Part shown: positions 1 through 7,809 of the stretch, one piece after another
Position numbering within the stretch: position 1 is the stretch's first letter
Layout: each line of letters starts with the position of its first letter
From: Tychonema sp. LEGE 06208
GTDB lineage: Bacteria > Cyanobacteriota > Cyanobacteriia > Cyanobacteriales > Microcoleaceae
Direction: 5' to 3'
Assembly: GCF_015207505.1 (NCBI RefSeq)
Contig: NZ_JADEWT010000046.1
Coordinates: 1-46,097 of the forward strand
DNA length: 46,097 nt
Program-made: the position numbers and the translations under genes
Notes under the pieces: model-generated
Databases searched by the model: none
Told to the model about the DNA's origin: nothing
What the model saw: the letters and a program-made list of their open reading frames with translations, nothing else

Positions 1-110
1 CTTTAATCGTTCACTGTTCATATAAGGAGTGGATAGGTTTTATTTTTCACCCTCATTCTCTCCTGGCGCGGTGGCTCTAGTTCTTCTTTGGCCACCGTTC
101 TCATCTTTGG

Positions 111-314
111 TTAGTCTAAACTACAGTAATCAAGACAAGCAGCTATCTGTTCTTTGGCGATATCTGGAAACTCATCTATGATTTGTTCGACAGTGTTATT
201 TGATGCTAAATATCCTAAAATTAGACTAACGGGAATTCTAGTTCCTTTGATTCTTGGTTTACCTCGCAGTACATCGGGGGTACTAACGATATGTTCTCTC
301 CAGTTTACAGGCAT
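111..314 (-). CDS. DUF433 family protein, antitoxin-like
   Basis: A 67-residue protein with the DUF433 pattern: an N-terminal WREHIVSTPDVLRGKPRIKG segment, then TRIPVSLILGYLASN and a second half (VEQIIDEFPDIAKEQIAACL) that looks like a small helix-turn-helix. DUF433 proteins are usually antitoxins of type II toxin-antitoxin pairs with a PIN-like (DUF5615) toxin encoded just downstream. On the minus strand, downstream is positions 110 to 1. That stretch shows only a 28-codon open frame unlike the toxin, so the partner is missing or lies outside the window. ATG start. The family assignment is firm; antitoxin activity is inferred from the family. Confidence 0.8.
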   Translation of the reverse strand: MPVNWREHIVSTPDVLRGKPRIKGTRIPVSLILGYLASNNTVEQIIDEFPDIAKEQIAACLDYCSLD

Positions 315-390
315 AACTTGTCCTTGTTGAATCTGATAAGTTATATTATCTAATTTGACAACTTATATTTTAACTTAAGGAATGGCGATC

Positions 391-545
391 GCACTTTTGG
401 TTGTTTGGGGAAAAAAGGGATCTCGCCCTTTCGGACAATAAGGGCGATTCCCTACGGGATAGCTCCGCTTCACGCAATGCAGGGATTCGACATGGTATAA
501 GAGCGAGATCCCTTTTGGTTGTTTGGGGGAAAAAAGTATCTCGCC
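391..545. repeat. small inverted-repeat element with duplicated flank
   Basis: A perfect 14-bp inverted repeat, AAAAGGGATCTCGC at 413-426 and its complement at 503-516, encloses about 75 bp. A run of about 20 bp beginning CTTTTGGTTGTTTGGGG occurs directly repeated at about 394 and 512. The interval 315-604 has no convincing gene. The 66-codon frame across it (370-570) is an artefact of the repeat. It looks like a small non-coding dispersed element; its family is unknown to me. Confidence 0.5.
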
Positions 546-604
546 ACAAATAGTAAAAGCTGCTTAACATTTGAAAAGTGAATATTAGGTTATGTTAAAC
601 TACA

Positions 605-1641
605 ATAGATATCTTGCAAAATAATTTTATGATTTAATGAAAAGTTTTGCTGAGAGTTGATTGAATCCCAACTCCTAACTTATTTTCACTCTGGTCTTGC
701 TATAAACAGGATAAAATGCGAGAAAGTTCTGTTGTCGTTACACAATAAGTAAATCAGGAAGAATCTATCTTATCTAAATTTGAAATCCGAGCAATTTCAA
801 CGTTTTGGTATCAAGATTCAAACCCTAAAAGCAATGGTTAACGCCAAGCGTAAACTTTGCCGTAGAAAATCCTAAAGACAGAAGAGGACCTCGCACCATT
901 CTAACTCTAGAAGAACAGGTCTTAGTAGCCGATTAATATTGGCGAGAATATCGAACATATTTTCATATTGGGACAAGTTGGGGAGTATCTGAATCAACTA
1001 TTTGCCGAATTGTAACTGATATCGAATCAGCTTTAATGGAAACGAGAAAGTTCCGTATGCCGGGGAAAAAGGCATTACTCAAAGACTCTGATTATCCATA
1101 ATTCGTGGTGATGGATGTCACAAAAACAGCTATTGAACGACCTAATAAAAAAACCGAAGAGATATTCCTGTGACCAGAAAAAATGTCATAGTCTAAAAAC
1201 TAAATTGGTAATTAATCAAGAGACAGGAGAAATTATTTGCACTGCTTTGGGACCAGGGTATTGCCACTATTTTAACTTATTTTAAAAAATTAAAATTGAT
1301 TTTCATTCCGAAAAAAATAGCTTACAAGACAGTGGCTATCAAGGGATAAAGGATTATTACCCTAATAGTTATATCCCGAGAAAAATACCAAAAGATGGGA
1401 AACTTTCTCGTATAGAAAAAGACTACAATCGAGTTATAGCACAGGAGCGAATAGGAAATTGAACAGGTTAATCGGAGTCTCAAAATTTTTCAAATATTGT
1501 CGAGTCGTTATCGGAATCGCCGTCGCCGTTATGCAGAAGCGTTGTAATTTGTTGTCAGCAATTTACAATTATGAGTTAGCTCTAGGGGGCTAAATTTAAA
1601 ACTTCTGATTATAACATATATCTTTTTTGCAAGAGGTCTAT
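605..1641 (+). mobile_element. decayed IS5-like insertion sequence
   Basis: The element is bounded by near-matching ends: ATAGATATCTTGCAAAA at 605-621 and, inverted, TTTTGCAAGAGGTCTAT at 1625-1641 (15 of 17 positions agree). Between them lies a broken transposase reading left to right. The length of 1037 bp suits a single-ORF IS5-type element. No target duplication is visible at the flanks, consistent with old age. This accounts for the long gene-free stretch before rsmE. Confidence 0.7.
789..1593 (+). pseudogene. IS5-like transposase (DDE_Tnp_4 type), inactivated
   Basis: Pieces of one transposase are readable in shifting frames: EQFQRFGIKIQTLKAMV (HTH region), RGPRTILTLEEQVLVAD, then SWGVSESTICRIVTDIES, RKFRMPGKKALLKD, VVMDVTKTAIERPNKKTEE (first catalytic Asp), INQETGEIICTALG, and a C-terminal DSGYQGIKDYYPN. 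These match IS5-group transposases with an N-terminal HTH and a DDE_4 nuclease. At least five stops or frameshifts interrupt it (for example TAA after VLVAD and TAA after the DSDYP segment). It cannot make a working enzyme. Confidence 0.8.
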
Positions 1642-1697
1642 TTTTTTATGCCCAACGACTTATTGACATTTTAGCTTTGTTTAGGATGTCTAGCAGC

Positions 1698-2531
1698 TCA
1701 GGGAAATATTTTTGGGGATTGACACTTTTCAAAAGCGGCTCCCACCAAAGATAAAGCCACCATCGGCGCTGTTACCGCCCTCAAAATTCTACTACCCAAA
1801 GAAACAGGAGCAAAACCAAATTCGATCGCCCTTTCCACTTCACCATCAGTCCACCCACCCTCCGGGCCAACCGCAATCGCGATCGATAATTCCTCCGTTT
1901 CTTGCTCCCCCCTTAGCAAGCGAGGCTGGGGGGATTCCTCCGGTTCTTGCTCCCCCCTTAACAAGGGGGGCTGGGGGGGTTCTAAACCGCTCACGCAGTC
2001 CCACAAATGGCGATTTCCACCGCGAGCCACACAAATAAATCGATGTTTTTGACCGCAATTTTTCACAGCTAAATTAAAGGAAACAGGCTCTAAAATTTCT
2101 GGGACAATTTGACGTTCCGACTGTTCTGCGGCCTCTGCAGCAATCCTTCTCCAACGATCGACCTTTTGAGAACTAGGTTTGAGCAAAGTGCGATCGCTCG
2201 TCACCGGCACAATACTAGCCACACCCAACTCCGTCGCCTGCCTGACAACCTCATCAAAGCCGTTTCCCTTGGGCAATGCCGCCATCAAAGTTACTGTCAC
2301 CGGAAGCTCCCCGTTCGCGGCAATTTCTTCTGTTATCGAGGCAAATAACCCGGTTTCGCTGGCTGCTAGAATTGCTAACCACCAATGTCCGCGGCCGTCC
2401 ATCGCAATAAATCGATCGCCCGCTTGCAGCCGCAGCACCCGATTTAAATAATGCTGTTGTTCCTTAGTTAAATCGATTTGGTTAGCACAAATTTGGGCGG
2501 CGGTAACTGCTAATCTTTGTAATTGAGCCAT
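1698..2531 (-). CDS. rsmE: 16S rRNA (uracil1498-N3)-methyltransferase RsmE
   Basis: RsmE methylates N3 of U1498 in 16S rRNA of the assembled 30S subunit, using SAM bound in a SPOUT knot. The N-terminal PUA-like half (residues 1-75) contains QHYLNRVLRLQAGDR. The SPOUT part has LMAALPKGNGFDEVVRQATE (82-101), EAAEQSERQIVPEI (133-146), IAVGPEGGWTDGE (219-231) and LGSRILRAVTAP (246-256), all typical. The family is normally about 240-250 residues; this one is 277 because of an insertion at about 183-215, just before the knot segment IAVGPEGG, made of two related PQPxLLRGEQE units. The insertion is listed separately. The gene stands alone on the minus strand. Function is confident; tolerance of the insertion is inferred from the open frame. 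Confidence 0.93.
   Translation of the reverse strand: MAQLQRLAVTAAQICANQIDLTKEQQHYLNRVLRLQAGDRFIAMDGRGHWWLAILAASETGLFASITEEIAANGELPVTVTLMAALPKGNGFDEVVRQATELGVASIVPVTSDRTLLKPSSQKVDRWRRIAAEAAEQSERQIVPEILEPVSFNLAVKNCGQKHRFICVARGGNRHLWDCVSGLEPPQPPLLRGEQEPEESPQPRLLRGEQETEELSIAIAVGPEGGWTDGEVERAIEFGFAPVSLGSRILRAVTAPMVALSLVGAAFEKCQSPKIFP
1887..1985. repeat. dispersed G/C-run repeat, two units, inserted inside rsmE
   Basis: Two neighbouring copies of a cyanobacterial palindromic repeat (each with a CCCCCCTTA core followed by a complementary GGCTGGGGGG arm) lie in frame within rsmE and are translated as PPQPPLLRGEQE and SPQPRLLRGEQE. A related intergenic palindrome of C-run/G-run type lies at 39690-39797. 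Each unit can fold as a hairpin in mRNA. Confidence 0.8.
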
Positions 2532-2827
2532 TGAATTTTAGATTGCTCGTTTTCTATTAGATTTTTTTATTTAACCGCAGAGAGCGCAGAGAACACAGAG
2601 GAAGAGAGGAGATGGACTGTTTACCTGATGTATTTCTTAGTCTCGCGTTGCGCGGACATCGTTTGACAAGTAGCGATTTCAATCGCCTGATAAATATTAA
2701 AGGCAAAGCATTTACAACCGGAATTATTTGACAAATTCAAGGTTTTTTTCTGCAAATGCTCTGCCCTTATGTTACTTGTGCCTAAACTCTATTTGATGCG
2801 ATGGAAAATTGACAATCGTAAATCGGC

Positions 2828-4813
2828 TTATCCTTCCTCCTTAATCTTTTTCAGATAAGTGGAAATCGCCTCTGTCGCTAGCTGTGTAATCGGCTTGCTC
2901 TGACGGGCAGCTTCTTCCTTGAGTTCGTTGTAGATTTCATCGCGGACGCTAATTCGACGGCGGACTTTGCCGCCTGCAGTAGCAGTCTCATTCTCTTCGC
3001 CGTTACTAGACGTAACATCTAAATCATTTATCTCAGTTGTCATCGAGTCAGCAGATTGGTGATTGGTTACAAATTGACGGATAGATTCTAACCCAACACG
3101 ATCGCAAAAATTGCCAAAACTCTCGCTCAATTGCCGTTTTTGCTTAAAATAGACAAAAATCGGCTCCAGAAAAGCTTCAAAATCATTTACGTGCAGCTTT
3201 TGCTCAATTGGTTGTGCCAGCCGCGTTTGGTCGGGAGAGCCTCCCAGCCAAATCTGGTAGGATTCCGGCGCACTCCCGACAAACGCCAATTCTGCTAAAT
3301 AAGGGCGGGCGCATCCGTTGGGGCAACCGGTCATCCGCACCACAAAATGCTCGTTTTCTAAACCAACTTTGGTCAAAAGCGCCCGAATTCGCTCTAAAAA
3401 GCTCGGCATCACGCGCTCGGACTCGGTAATCGCCAGCCCGCACGTAGGCATTGCCGGACAGGCCATCGCATAGCGTACTATGGGGTCGATGGCCGTTTCC
3501 CGCTGAATGCCGCAGCGATCGAGTATTCCCTGAATTTCCTGTTTGAAATCCGGCGAAATATCGTAAATCAAAACGTTTTGGTGGGGCGTTACCAGCATCG
3601 GCACATTGTACTTCTGCACGATTTCCCGCAAAGCCGTTTTTAACTGAAATGAACCTTCGTCCTTAATTCGGCCATTGTCTACGGAAATGCCGACAAACAG
3701 CTTGCCGTCGCCTTGTTCCTGCCAGCCCAAGAAATCCAAATACTTCCAATCAGGCAGGGGTTTAAATGCTTCTAGCGGCTTGCCAAAATATTCGGCTACT
3801 TTTGCCCGGAACCACTGCAGACCTTTGTCGTTAATCAGATATTTCAGTCGCGCGTGTCGTCTGTCTGTGCGATCGCCAAAATCTCTTTGCGTTGCTACAA
3901 TTGCCTTGACCAAATCGTAAACATCATCCTTGGCAACATAGCAAATCTCATCCGCAAGCCGCGCAAAAGTTTCTTCTTTATTGTGAGTGCGTCCCAAACC
4001 GCCGCCGGCATACACATCAAAACCTTGCAACTCGCCAGCTTCATTGGTAATTACTACCAAGCTCAAATCTTGAGAGTACAAATCAACCGAATTGTCTCCC
4101 GGTACAGTAACAGAACACTTGAACTTGCGCGGCATATAATGGGTGCCGTAAATCGGTTCTTCCTTGTCGTGAAAGATTGTGCCGTTACCGTTTTGCTGTC
4201 TGGCGGCCTTTACTGCTGGGTCTTCCTCCCCTGAAACAGCCTTTTCGCCATCCAGCCAAATTTCGTAATAAGCACCGGTTTGCGGTGCTAGCAAATCGGC
4301 CACATTGTTGGCGTATTGCAGCGCATACTCGTATTCTGGGCGATTTTTGTACGGTGCTGGCGGTGCCATGACGTTGCGGTTCAAGTCGCCGCAAGCTCCC
4401 AAGGTTGACCCCATATTTTGTATAATTGAGGAAAACACTGCTTTAAGATTTTTCTTCAACACGCCGTGCACTTGGAAACCTTGGCGCGTTGTGACGCGGA
4501 GCGTGTGGTTGCCGTATTCTTCGGATAGCTTGTCTAAGGTAAGATATAGTTCTGGGGGCACGAAACCGCCGGGATTGCGGGTGCGGAGCATGAACTGATA
4601 GTCTTTTTCTTGTCCTTTAACTCGATTGTCGCGGTTGTCTTGCTGGTACGAACCGTGAAATTTGAGAATTTGAAGCCCTTCTTCGCTGAAGTGGGTTGTC
4701 TCTTCTAACAGTTCACTCGCAACGGGTTCTCGCAAATAGTTGCTGCGTTCTTTGAGACCTTCTGATTTTGAGGGCTTGCGCGCCACGGGGGTTGAAGTCG
4801 AAGATGCGATCAT
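2828..4813 (-). CDS. sir: ferredoxin-dependent assimilatory sulfite reductase with C-terminal RHH-like extension
   Basis: Reduces sulfite to sulfide with six electrons from ferredoxin, in the cytoplasm, for cysteine synthesis. The siroheme/4Fe-4S ligands are visible as C452-x5-C458 (CPAMPTC) and C497-x3-C501 (CPNGC). The ferrite-like repeats are present: [18 protein letters not shown] (103-120) and a second half near [16 protein letters not shown] (404-419). The enzyme body ends near residue 585. A low-complexity linker (about 590-615) leads to [19 protein letters not shown] and [17 protein letters not shown], a beta strand plus two helices as in CopG-type ribbon-helix-helix domains. That tail is not part of the core enzyme. 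Upstream, 4866-4938 holds repeated TTGACA words. ATG start. Enzyme identity is very secure; the role of the tail is unknown. Confidence 0.95.
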   Translation of the reverse strand: MIASSTSTPVARKPSKSEGLKERSNYLREPVASELLEETTHFSEEGLQILKFHGSYQQDNRDNRVKGQEKDYQFMLRTRNPGGFVPPELYLTLDKLSEEYGNHTLRVTTRQGFQVHGVLKKNLKAVFSSIIQNMGSTLGACGDLNRNVMAPPAPYKNRPEYEYALQYANNVADLLAPQTGAYYEIWLDGEKAVSGEEDPAVKAARQQNGNGTIFHDKEEPIYGTHYMPRKFKCSVTVPGDNSVDLYSQDLSLVVITNEAGELQGFDVYAGGGLGRTHNKEETFARLADEICYVAKDDVYDLVKAIVATQRDFGDRTDRRHARLKYLINDKGLQWFRAKVAEYFGKPLEAFKPLPDWKYLDFLGWQEQGDGKLFVGISVDNGRIKDEGSFQLKTALREIVQKYNVPMLVTPHQNVLIYDISPDFKQEIQGILDRCGIQRETAIDPIVRYAMACPAMPTCGLAITESERVMPSFLERIRALLTKVGLENEHFVVRMTGCPNGCARPYLAELAFVGSAPESYQIWLGGSPDQTRLAQPIEQKLHVNDFEAFLEPIFVYFKQKRQLSESFGNFCDRVGLESIRQFVTNHQSADSMTTEINDLDVTSSNGEENETATAGGKVRRRISVRDEIYNELKEEAARQSKPITQLATEAISTYLKKIKEEG

Positions 4814-4865
4814 GGGAATGTATAGTGCTAGTTATAATTTAGATACAGCCGATCGAATATTTCTG

Positions 4866-4938
4866 GACAATTTGACATTTGACAAATTTGCACTTGACAA
4901 ATATCCTCAGAAATGCTGCCTGGTCGGAACTGTTGACA
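4866..4938. promoter_or_regulatory. cluster of four TTGACA words between sir and the CRR7 gene
   Basis: TTGACA occurs at 4872, 4879, 4894 and 4933, within an AT-rich stretch that also contains the near-palindrome ATTTGACAAAT. The cluster lies 50-125 bp upstream of the sir start and about 165-230 bp upstream of the divergent CRR7 gene. It could be an operator for a sulfur regulator or simply -35-like promoter words. No matching -10 was assigned. Confidence 0.3.
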
Positions 4939-5103
4939 ACTCGGTTAATAACTAAGTTAACAACGGTAATCCGGTAGGAATTTTGATGTTGTTCAATTGT
5001 AACACGATCGAACCGGGGCTGAAAAATGGTAATTAAGAGCTTATACTTTCAGTAGCATAACTGCCGGAAACTTTAGAAATAATTAACCTCAACCTTTGAA
5101 ACT

Positions 5104-5352
5104 ATGTCACTGTATGACGAAGACACCTTTGTGGTGTTAGAAACAAACCAGCCGGAGCAGTTTGTGACGGCGGCAGAATTATTAGAAAAGCTGAAAGCGG
5201 TCTTAGCCGCGGAACATGAAGATTTGCCACAGGATTTGCTCAAATTATCTTCTGTGGAAGAACAAGCTAAGTATTTAATTAATACTTATTGTGAATTAGA
5301 TGTCGGCCCCGGAAAATTTTTGCAGTGGTATGCAGTACGTTTAGAAAAATAA
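5104..5352 (+). CDS. CRR7 (chlororespiratory reduction 7) family protein
   Basis: An 82-residue acidic protein with the family signature DTFVVLETNQPEQFVTAAEL at the start and CELDVGPGKFLQWYAVRLEK at the end. In plants, CRR7 is needed for assembly or stability of the chloroplast NDH complex. The cyanobacterial members are short and uncharacterised, so an NDH-1 assembly role is inferred from the plant homologue. No signal peptide or membrane segment. It is divergent from sir across a 290-bp gap. ATG start, following a pyrimidine-rich leader without an obvious Shine-Dalgarno. Confidence 0.8.
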   Translation: MSLYDEDTFVVLETNQPEQFVTAAELLEKLKAVLAAEHEDLPQDLLKLSSVEEQAKYLINTYCELDVGPGKFLQWYAVRLEK

Positions 5353-5450
5353 TATTATCTTAAATAACCTTAATTAAATTAGTTGGTAATTTGTAGGGTG
5401 CGCCGTGCTACTAATATCAAATCCTCTCTTCATCGGAATAGTAAATTCAC

Positions 5451-5748
5451 TGTTAGTTGTTAGTTGTTAGTTGTTAGTTGTTAGTTGTTATTTGTTATTG
5501 GGAATTGAGAATTGGGCGGAGCGAAGCGGAGGGATTCGGAATTCGTAGCAAGTAACCAATAACCAATAACCAATAACCAATTCCCAATGACTAATGACTA
5601 CTGACTAATGACTAATGACTACTGACTACTGACTACTGACTACTGACTACTGACTACTGACTACTGACTAATGACTACTGACTAATGACTAATGACTACT
5701 GACTACTGACTACTGACTACTGACTACTGACTAATGACTACTGACTAA
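5451..5748. repeat. heptanucleotide short tandem repeat field (STRR)
   Basis: Three 7-bp repeat types follow one another: TAGTTGT at about 5451-5497, ACCAATA at about 5556-5585, and GACTACT/GACTAAT from 5586 to 5748 (over 20 units). One copy of a dispersed GGGCGGAGCGAAGCGGAGG element sits between them at 5514-5536. Such heptamer tracts are characteristic of filamentous cyanobacteria. The whole gap 5353-5744 holds nothing else apart from a half-copy of the TAGGGTGC repeat near 5395. The first heptamer unit contains the stop codon of the neighbouring minus-strand gene. Confidence 0.9.
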
Positions 5749-6125
5749 TCTTCTAATTGTTGTACTGATGATACTTCCACGGCGGTAACATCGATCGTAC
5801 CGGGCGGTGTCAAGCGGCTAAAATGACCTTCCTCTATTTTCAGAGGTTCGCCGCAGTTGGCACACTGAAACTGAGTTTGATTTAAAGCTGTAAATTCGTA
5901 CTGACAAACTGGACAATTGTCTTCAATTAAATTGCGTTTCAGCCACCACTGAAGTGCGAAAAATGCGACTACAGGTGTTAGCAGCAAGAAACCTACTACA
6001 ATCAACACTGATTTAACTATCCAACCCAAACCAATTGATCCCAACACGCAGGCGATGCCCAGCAGTATCAGCCAATTGCTAATACGGGGTAGATTTAAAG
6101 ATATTTTGGGGGTGCCTTGGTTCAC
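5745..6125 (-). CDS. two-pass membrane protein with C-terminal zinc ribbon
   Basis: A 126-residue protein I do not recognise by name. Two hydrophobic segments (about 17-37 and 38-57, ISNWLILLGIACVLG and LIVVGFLLLTPVVAFFALQW) are followed by a basic WWLKRN stop-transfer and a soluble zinc ribbon with CPVC and CANC pairs about 18 residues apart. The tail is acidic. The topology suggests a cyanobacterial membrane-anchored zinc-ribbon protein of unknown function. The TAG stop (5745-5747) lies in the first unit of the adjoining heptamer tract, so repeat slippage could alter the C-terminus. ATG start with GGAG about 8 bases upstream. Confidence 0.75.
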   Translation of the reverse strand: MNQGTPKISLNLPRISNWLILLGIACVLGSIGLGWIVKSVLIVVGFLLLTPVVAFFALQWWLKRNLIEDNCPVCQYEFTALNQTQFQCANCGEPLKIEEGHFSRLTPPGTIDVTAVEVSSVQQLED

Positions 6126-6231
6126 GGTGGTCTCCTTTGGTGTCTTTGCGGGTAGGCATAACTCTATCCTACTGAGAAATTCACGCGGTCGATCGAGTTA
6201 ATTTGGCTATTGGACAGGCCAAAACCGCTCT

Positions 6232-7407
6232 CTACAGCATAAGTCGATCGGAGTCAGAGGGTTGAAAAATCCCTTGTAAAGATTGACAAAGCGATTGAAA
6301 ACTATATTTTGCCAGGGTTTGTTCCCTCAACCAAGGGCGATCGCACCTTCGATCCTGTCCTCGCAAAATTTCTACACAAGCAACCGCTACTGCTGCTGAA
6401 TCTCGGTGAGGAACTCGCCATCCCAGTTTACCATCTTGCAGCGGATCTGCCGAACCGTCCGCGTCCCCCGCCAGCACCGGTACTCCGCAAGCTAAAGCTT
6501 CCAAATAAGCTATACCGAAGCCTTCCTGGGAGGGCATTACATAGGCATCCGCCAACTGGTAATGTTCTGCTAAATTTTGTGTCGGTACAAAACCCGCAAA
6601 TATTACTCTTTGGGCTACTCCCAAATCGGCGGCGAGTTTAGCTAATCTCGGGCGATCGTCCCCGCGTCCAATAACTAAGTATTTCACATTGGGAAAACTT
6701 TTGGCGATTTCCGGCAAAGCTTGAATTGTGACATCGACTCCTTTGTAACTATCGTGCGATCGCAATCTAGCTACAGTTATCAATATTTTAGCACCAACCA
6801 GATCGTATTTTTCTAATAAATGCACAGGTTTGGGCCCAGTCGTAAATATATTTTCATCTACAGTACAAGGCACTATTTGGAATTTGTCAGGATTTAAATT
6901 GTTAAGTTCGGAAGTACGCGCGGCGAAGCTATCCCGTAGGGAATCGCGCGTGTACCTGCTAATCGTCCAAATGCTGTCAGCGTCTTTCATTGCTATTTGA
7001 TATTTTGGTGGCAGCAGTTCCCAAACTTCCTTGCCGTAAGTTAAAATTGTGTAGGGAATTCCCAGCGGCTGGCATAAGGTTTTAATTAGCGGTGCGAGTT
7101 TGATGTGACCGCAAAAAACCCGTTCCGGTCGTTTTTGCAGCAAACAAGTTAGTAATTTTGCGGCAAACTTAAGACGACCAAGCCAAACGGGATCAGTTTT
7201 TAGGTAAGAGAATTTGAGATTTTTTGACTCGAAGGGATTTGGGCAATCTGGAGAATCTCGCAATAGCAAAACTTCTGCTTGTGGCGGAAAGTTGTTTGCT
7301 GCGGTTAGGGACAGGTAAGCTTTCAGGATGTCTCGGGCGTAGGATTGAATGCCGCCTTCGCTGGAAAATATTTCTAGGAAACAGAATAGGTGATTTGTCG
7401 ATCGCAT
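6232..7407 (-). CDS. family 4 glycosyltransferase
   Basis: A retaining GT-B glycosyltransferase (GT4 type), probably acting on polysaccharide or glycolipid. The N-terminal domain begins HLFCFLEIFSSEGGIQSYAR, the usual glycine-rich acceptor-side loop. The C-terminal domain has ILITVARLRSHDSYKGVDV (sugar-nucleotide side), VIGRGDDRPRLAKLA, VIFAGFVP and the EX7E motif EGFGIAYLE followed by ALACGVPVLAG. The open frame extends to a TTG at 7440, but that extension runs into a dispersed palindrome (7423-7450). The ATG at 7407, preceded by CGGGAGAAAA, is the better start and gives 391 residues. No glycan cluster adjoins it, so donor and acceptor are unknown. Confidence 0.88.
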   Translation of the reverse strand: MRSTNHLFCFLEIFSSEGGIQSYARDILKAYLSLTAANNFPPQAEVLLLRDSPDCPNPFESKNLKFSYLKTDPVWLGRLKFAAKLLTCLLQKRPERVFCGHIKLAPLIKTLCQPLGIPYTILTYGKEVWELLPPKYQIAMKDADSIWTISRYTRDSLRDSFAARTSELNNLNPDKFQIVPCTVDENIFTTGPKPVHLLEKYDLVGAKILITVARLRSHDSYKGVDVTIQALPEIAKSFPNVKYLVIGRGDDRPRLAKLAADLGVAQRVIFAGFVPTQNLAEHYQLADAYVMPSQEGFGIAYLEALACGVPVLAGDADGSADPLQDGKLGWRVPHRDSAAVAVACVEILRGQDRRCDRPWLREQTLAKYSFQSLCQSLQGIFQPSDSDRLML

Positions 7408-7422
7408 TTTTCTCCCGATAAG

Positions 7423-7450
7423 AAGACTGCGCGGTTTCAACCGCCGTCTT
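7423..7450. repeat. GCGGTT..AACCGC palindrome, copy 1
   Basis: AAGACTGCGCGGTTTCAACC with its complementary end forms a palindrome directly upstream of the glycosyltransferase start. Related palindromes occur at 9097-9124 and 16221-16248. It is a dispersed extragenic repeat, not a coding sequence. Confidence 0.6.
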
Positions 7451-7562
7451 ATCTTAACTTTCCTGCGATCCCCAAAACAAAAAGCCCCTCACCATCGCTG
7501 GTTAGGGGAGAAAATTATCAGGGTGCATCTACTAATGTGCTTACTATAGCATCATTTTGTGG

Positions 7563-7587
7563 GGTGTCACCCATCATGGGTGACACC
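7563..7587. repeat. perfect 11-bp hairpin in the glycosyltransferase/serS gap
   Basis: GGTGTCACCCA at 7563-7573 is complemented exactly at 7577-7587 around a 3-base loop. It lies in the divergent gap 7408-7809, about 220 bp upstream of serS. A second, imperfect hairpin (CCCCTCACC / GGTTAGGGG) lies near 7491-7515. Neither has a clear T tract in the direction of an upstream gene, so they look like extragenic repeats. The rest of the gap shows no gene. Confidence 0.5.
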
Positions 7588-7809
7588 AAGCAAATTTTTT
7601 AATGAGAATAAGTTATCCTTGAGGTGCTAAATGATTGCCAAAGCTTGTATGTCTGAGGATATACTCCCTGTTAACCTAAGATAAGACAGGCGCAAGAACC
7701 TCAAAAAGCCTGTGAATTCGTAGATTTATGCTTGCCAAAGCTAATATTTTCCACGAAATCGGGTTTCCGGTCGCAAATCCTCATAAAATTGAAAATTTAG
7801 AAAAAATCT

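Noticed and set aside
1-110. Toxin partner of the DUF433 protein
   Set aside because: Only a 28-codon frame without DUF5615/PIN-like features is present downstream.
370-570. 66-codon minus-strand frame
   Set aside because: It lies entirely in an inverted-repeat element, has no recognisable protein character and no ribosome-binding site.
1712-2348. Plus-strand frames across rsmE
   Set aside because: They are antisense to an intact rsmE with all SPOUT motifs.
5586-5748. Repeat array resembling a CRISPR
   Set aside because: The units are contiguous 7-bp repeats without spacers, so it is a short tandem repeat tract. The same applies to 24649-24880.
7408-7440. TTG start of the glycosyltransferase at 7440
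   Set aside because: The extra 11 codons fall in a dispersed palindrome; the ATG at 7407 has a purine-rich SD.
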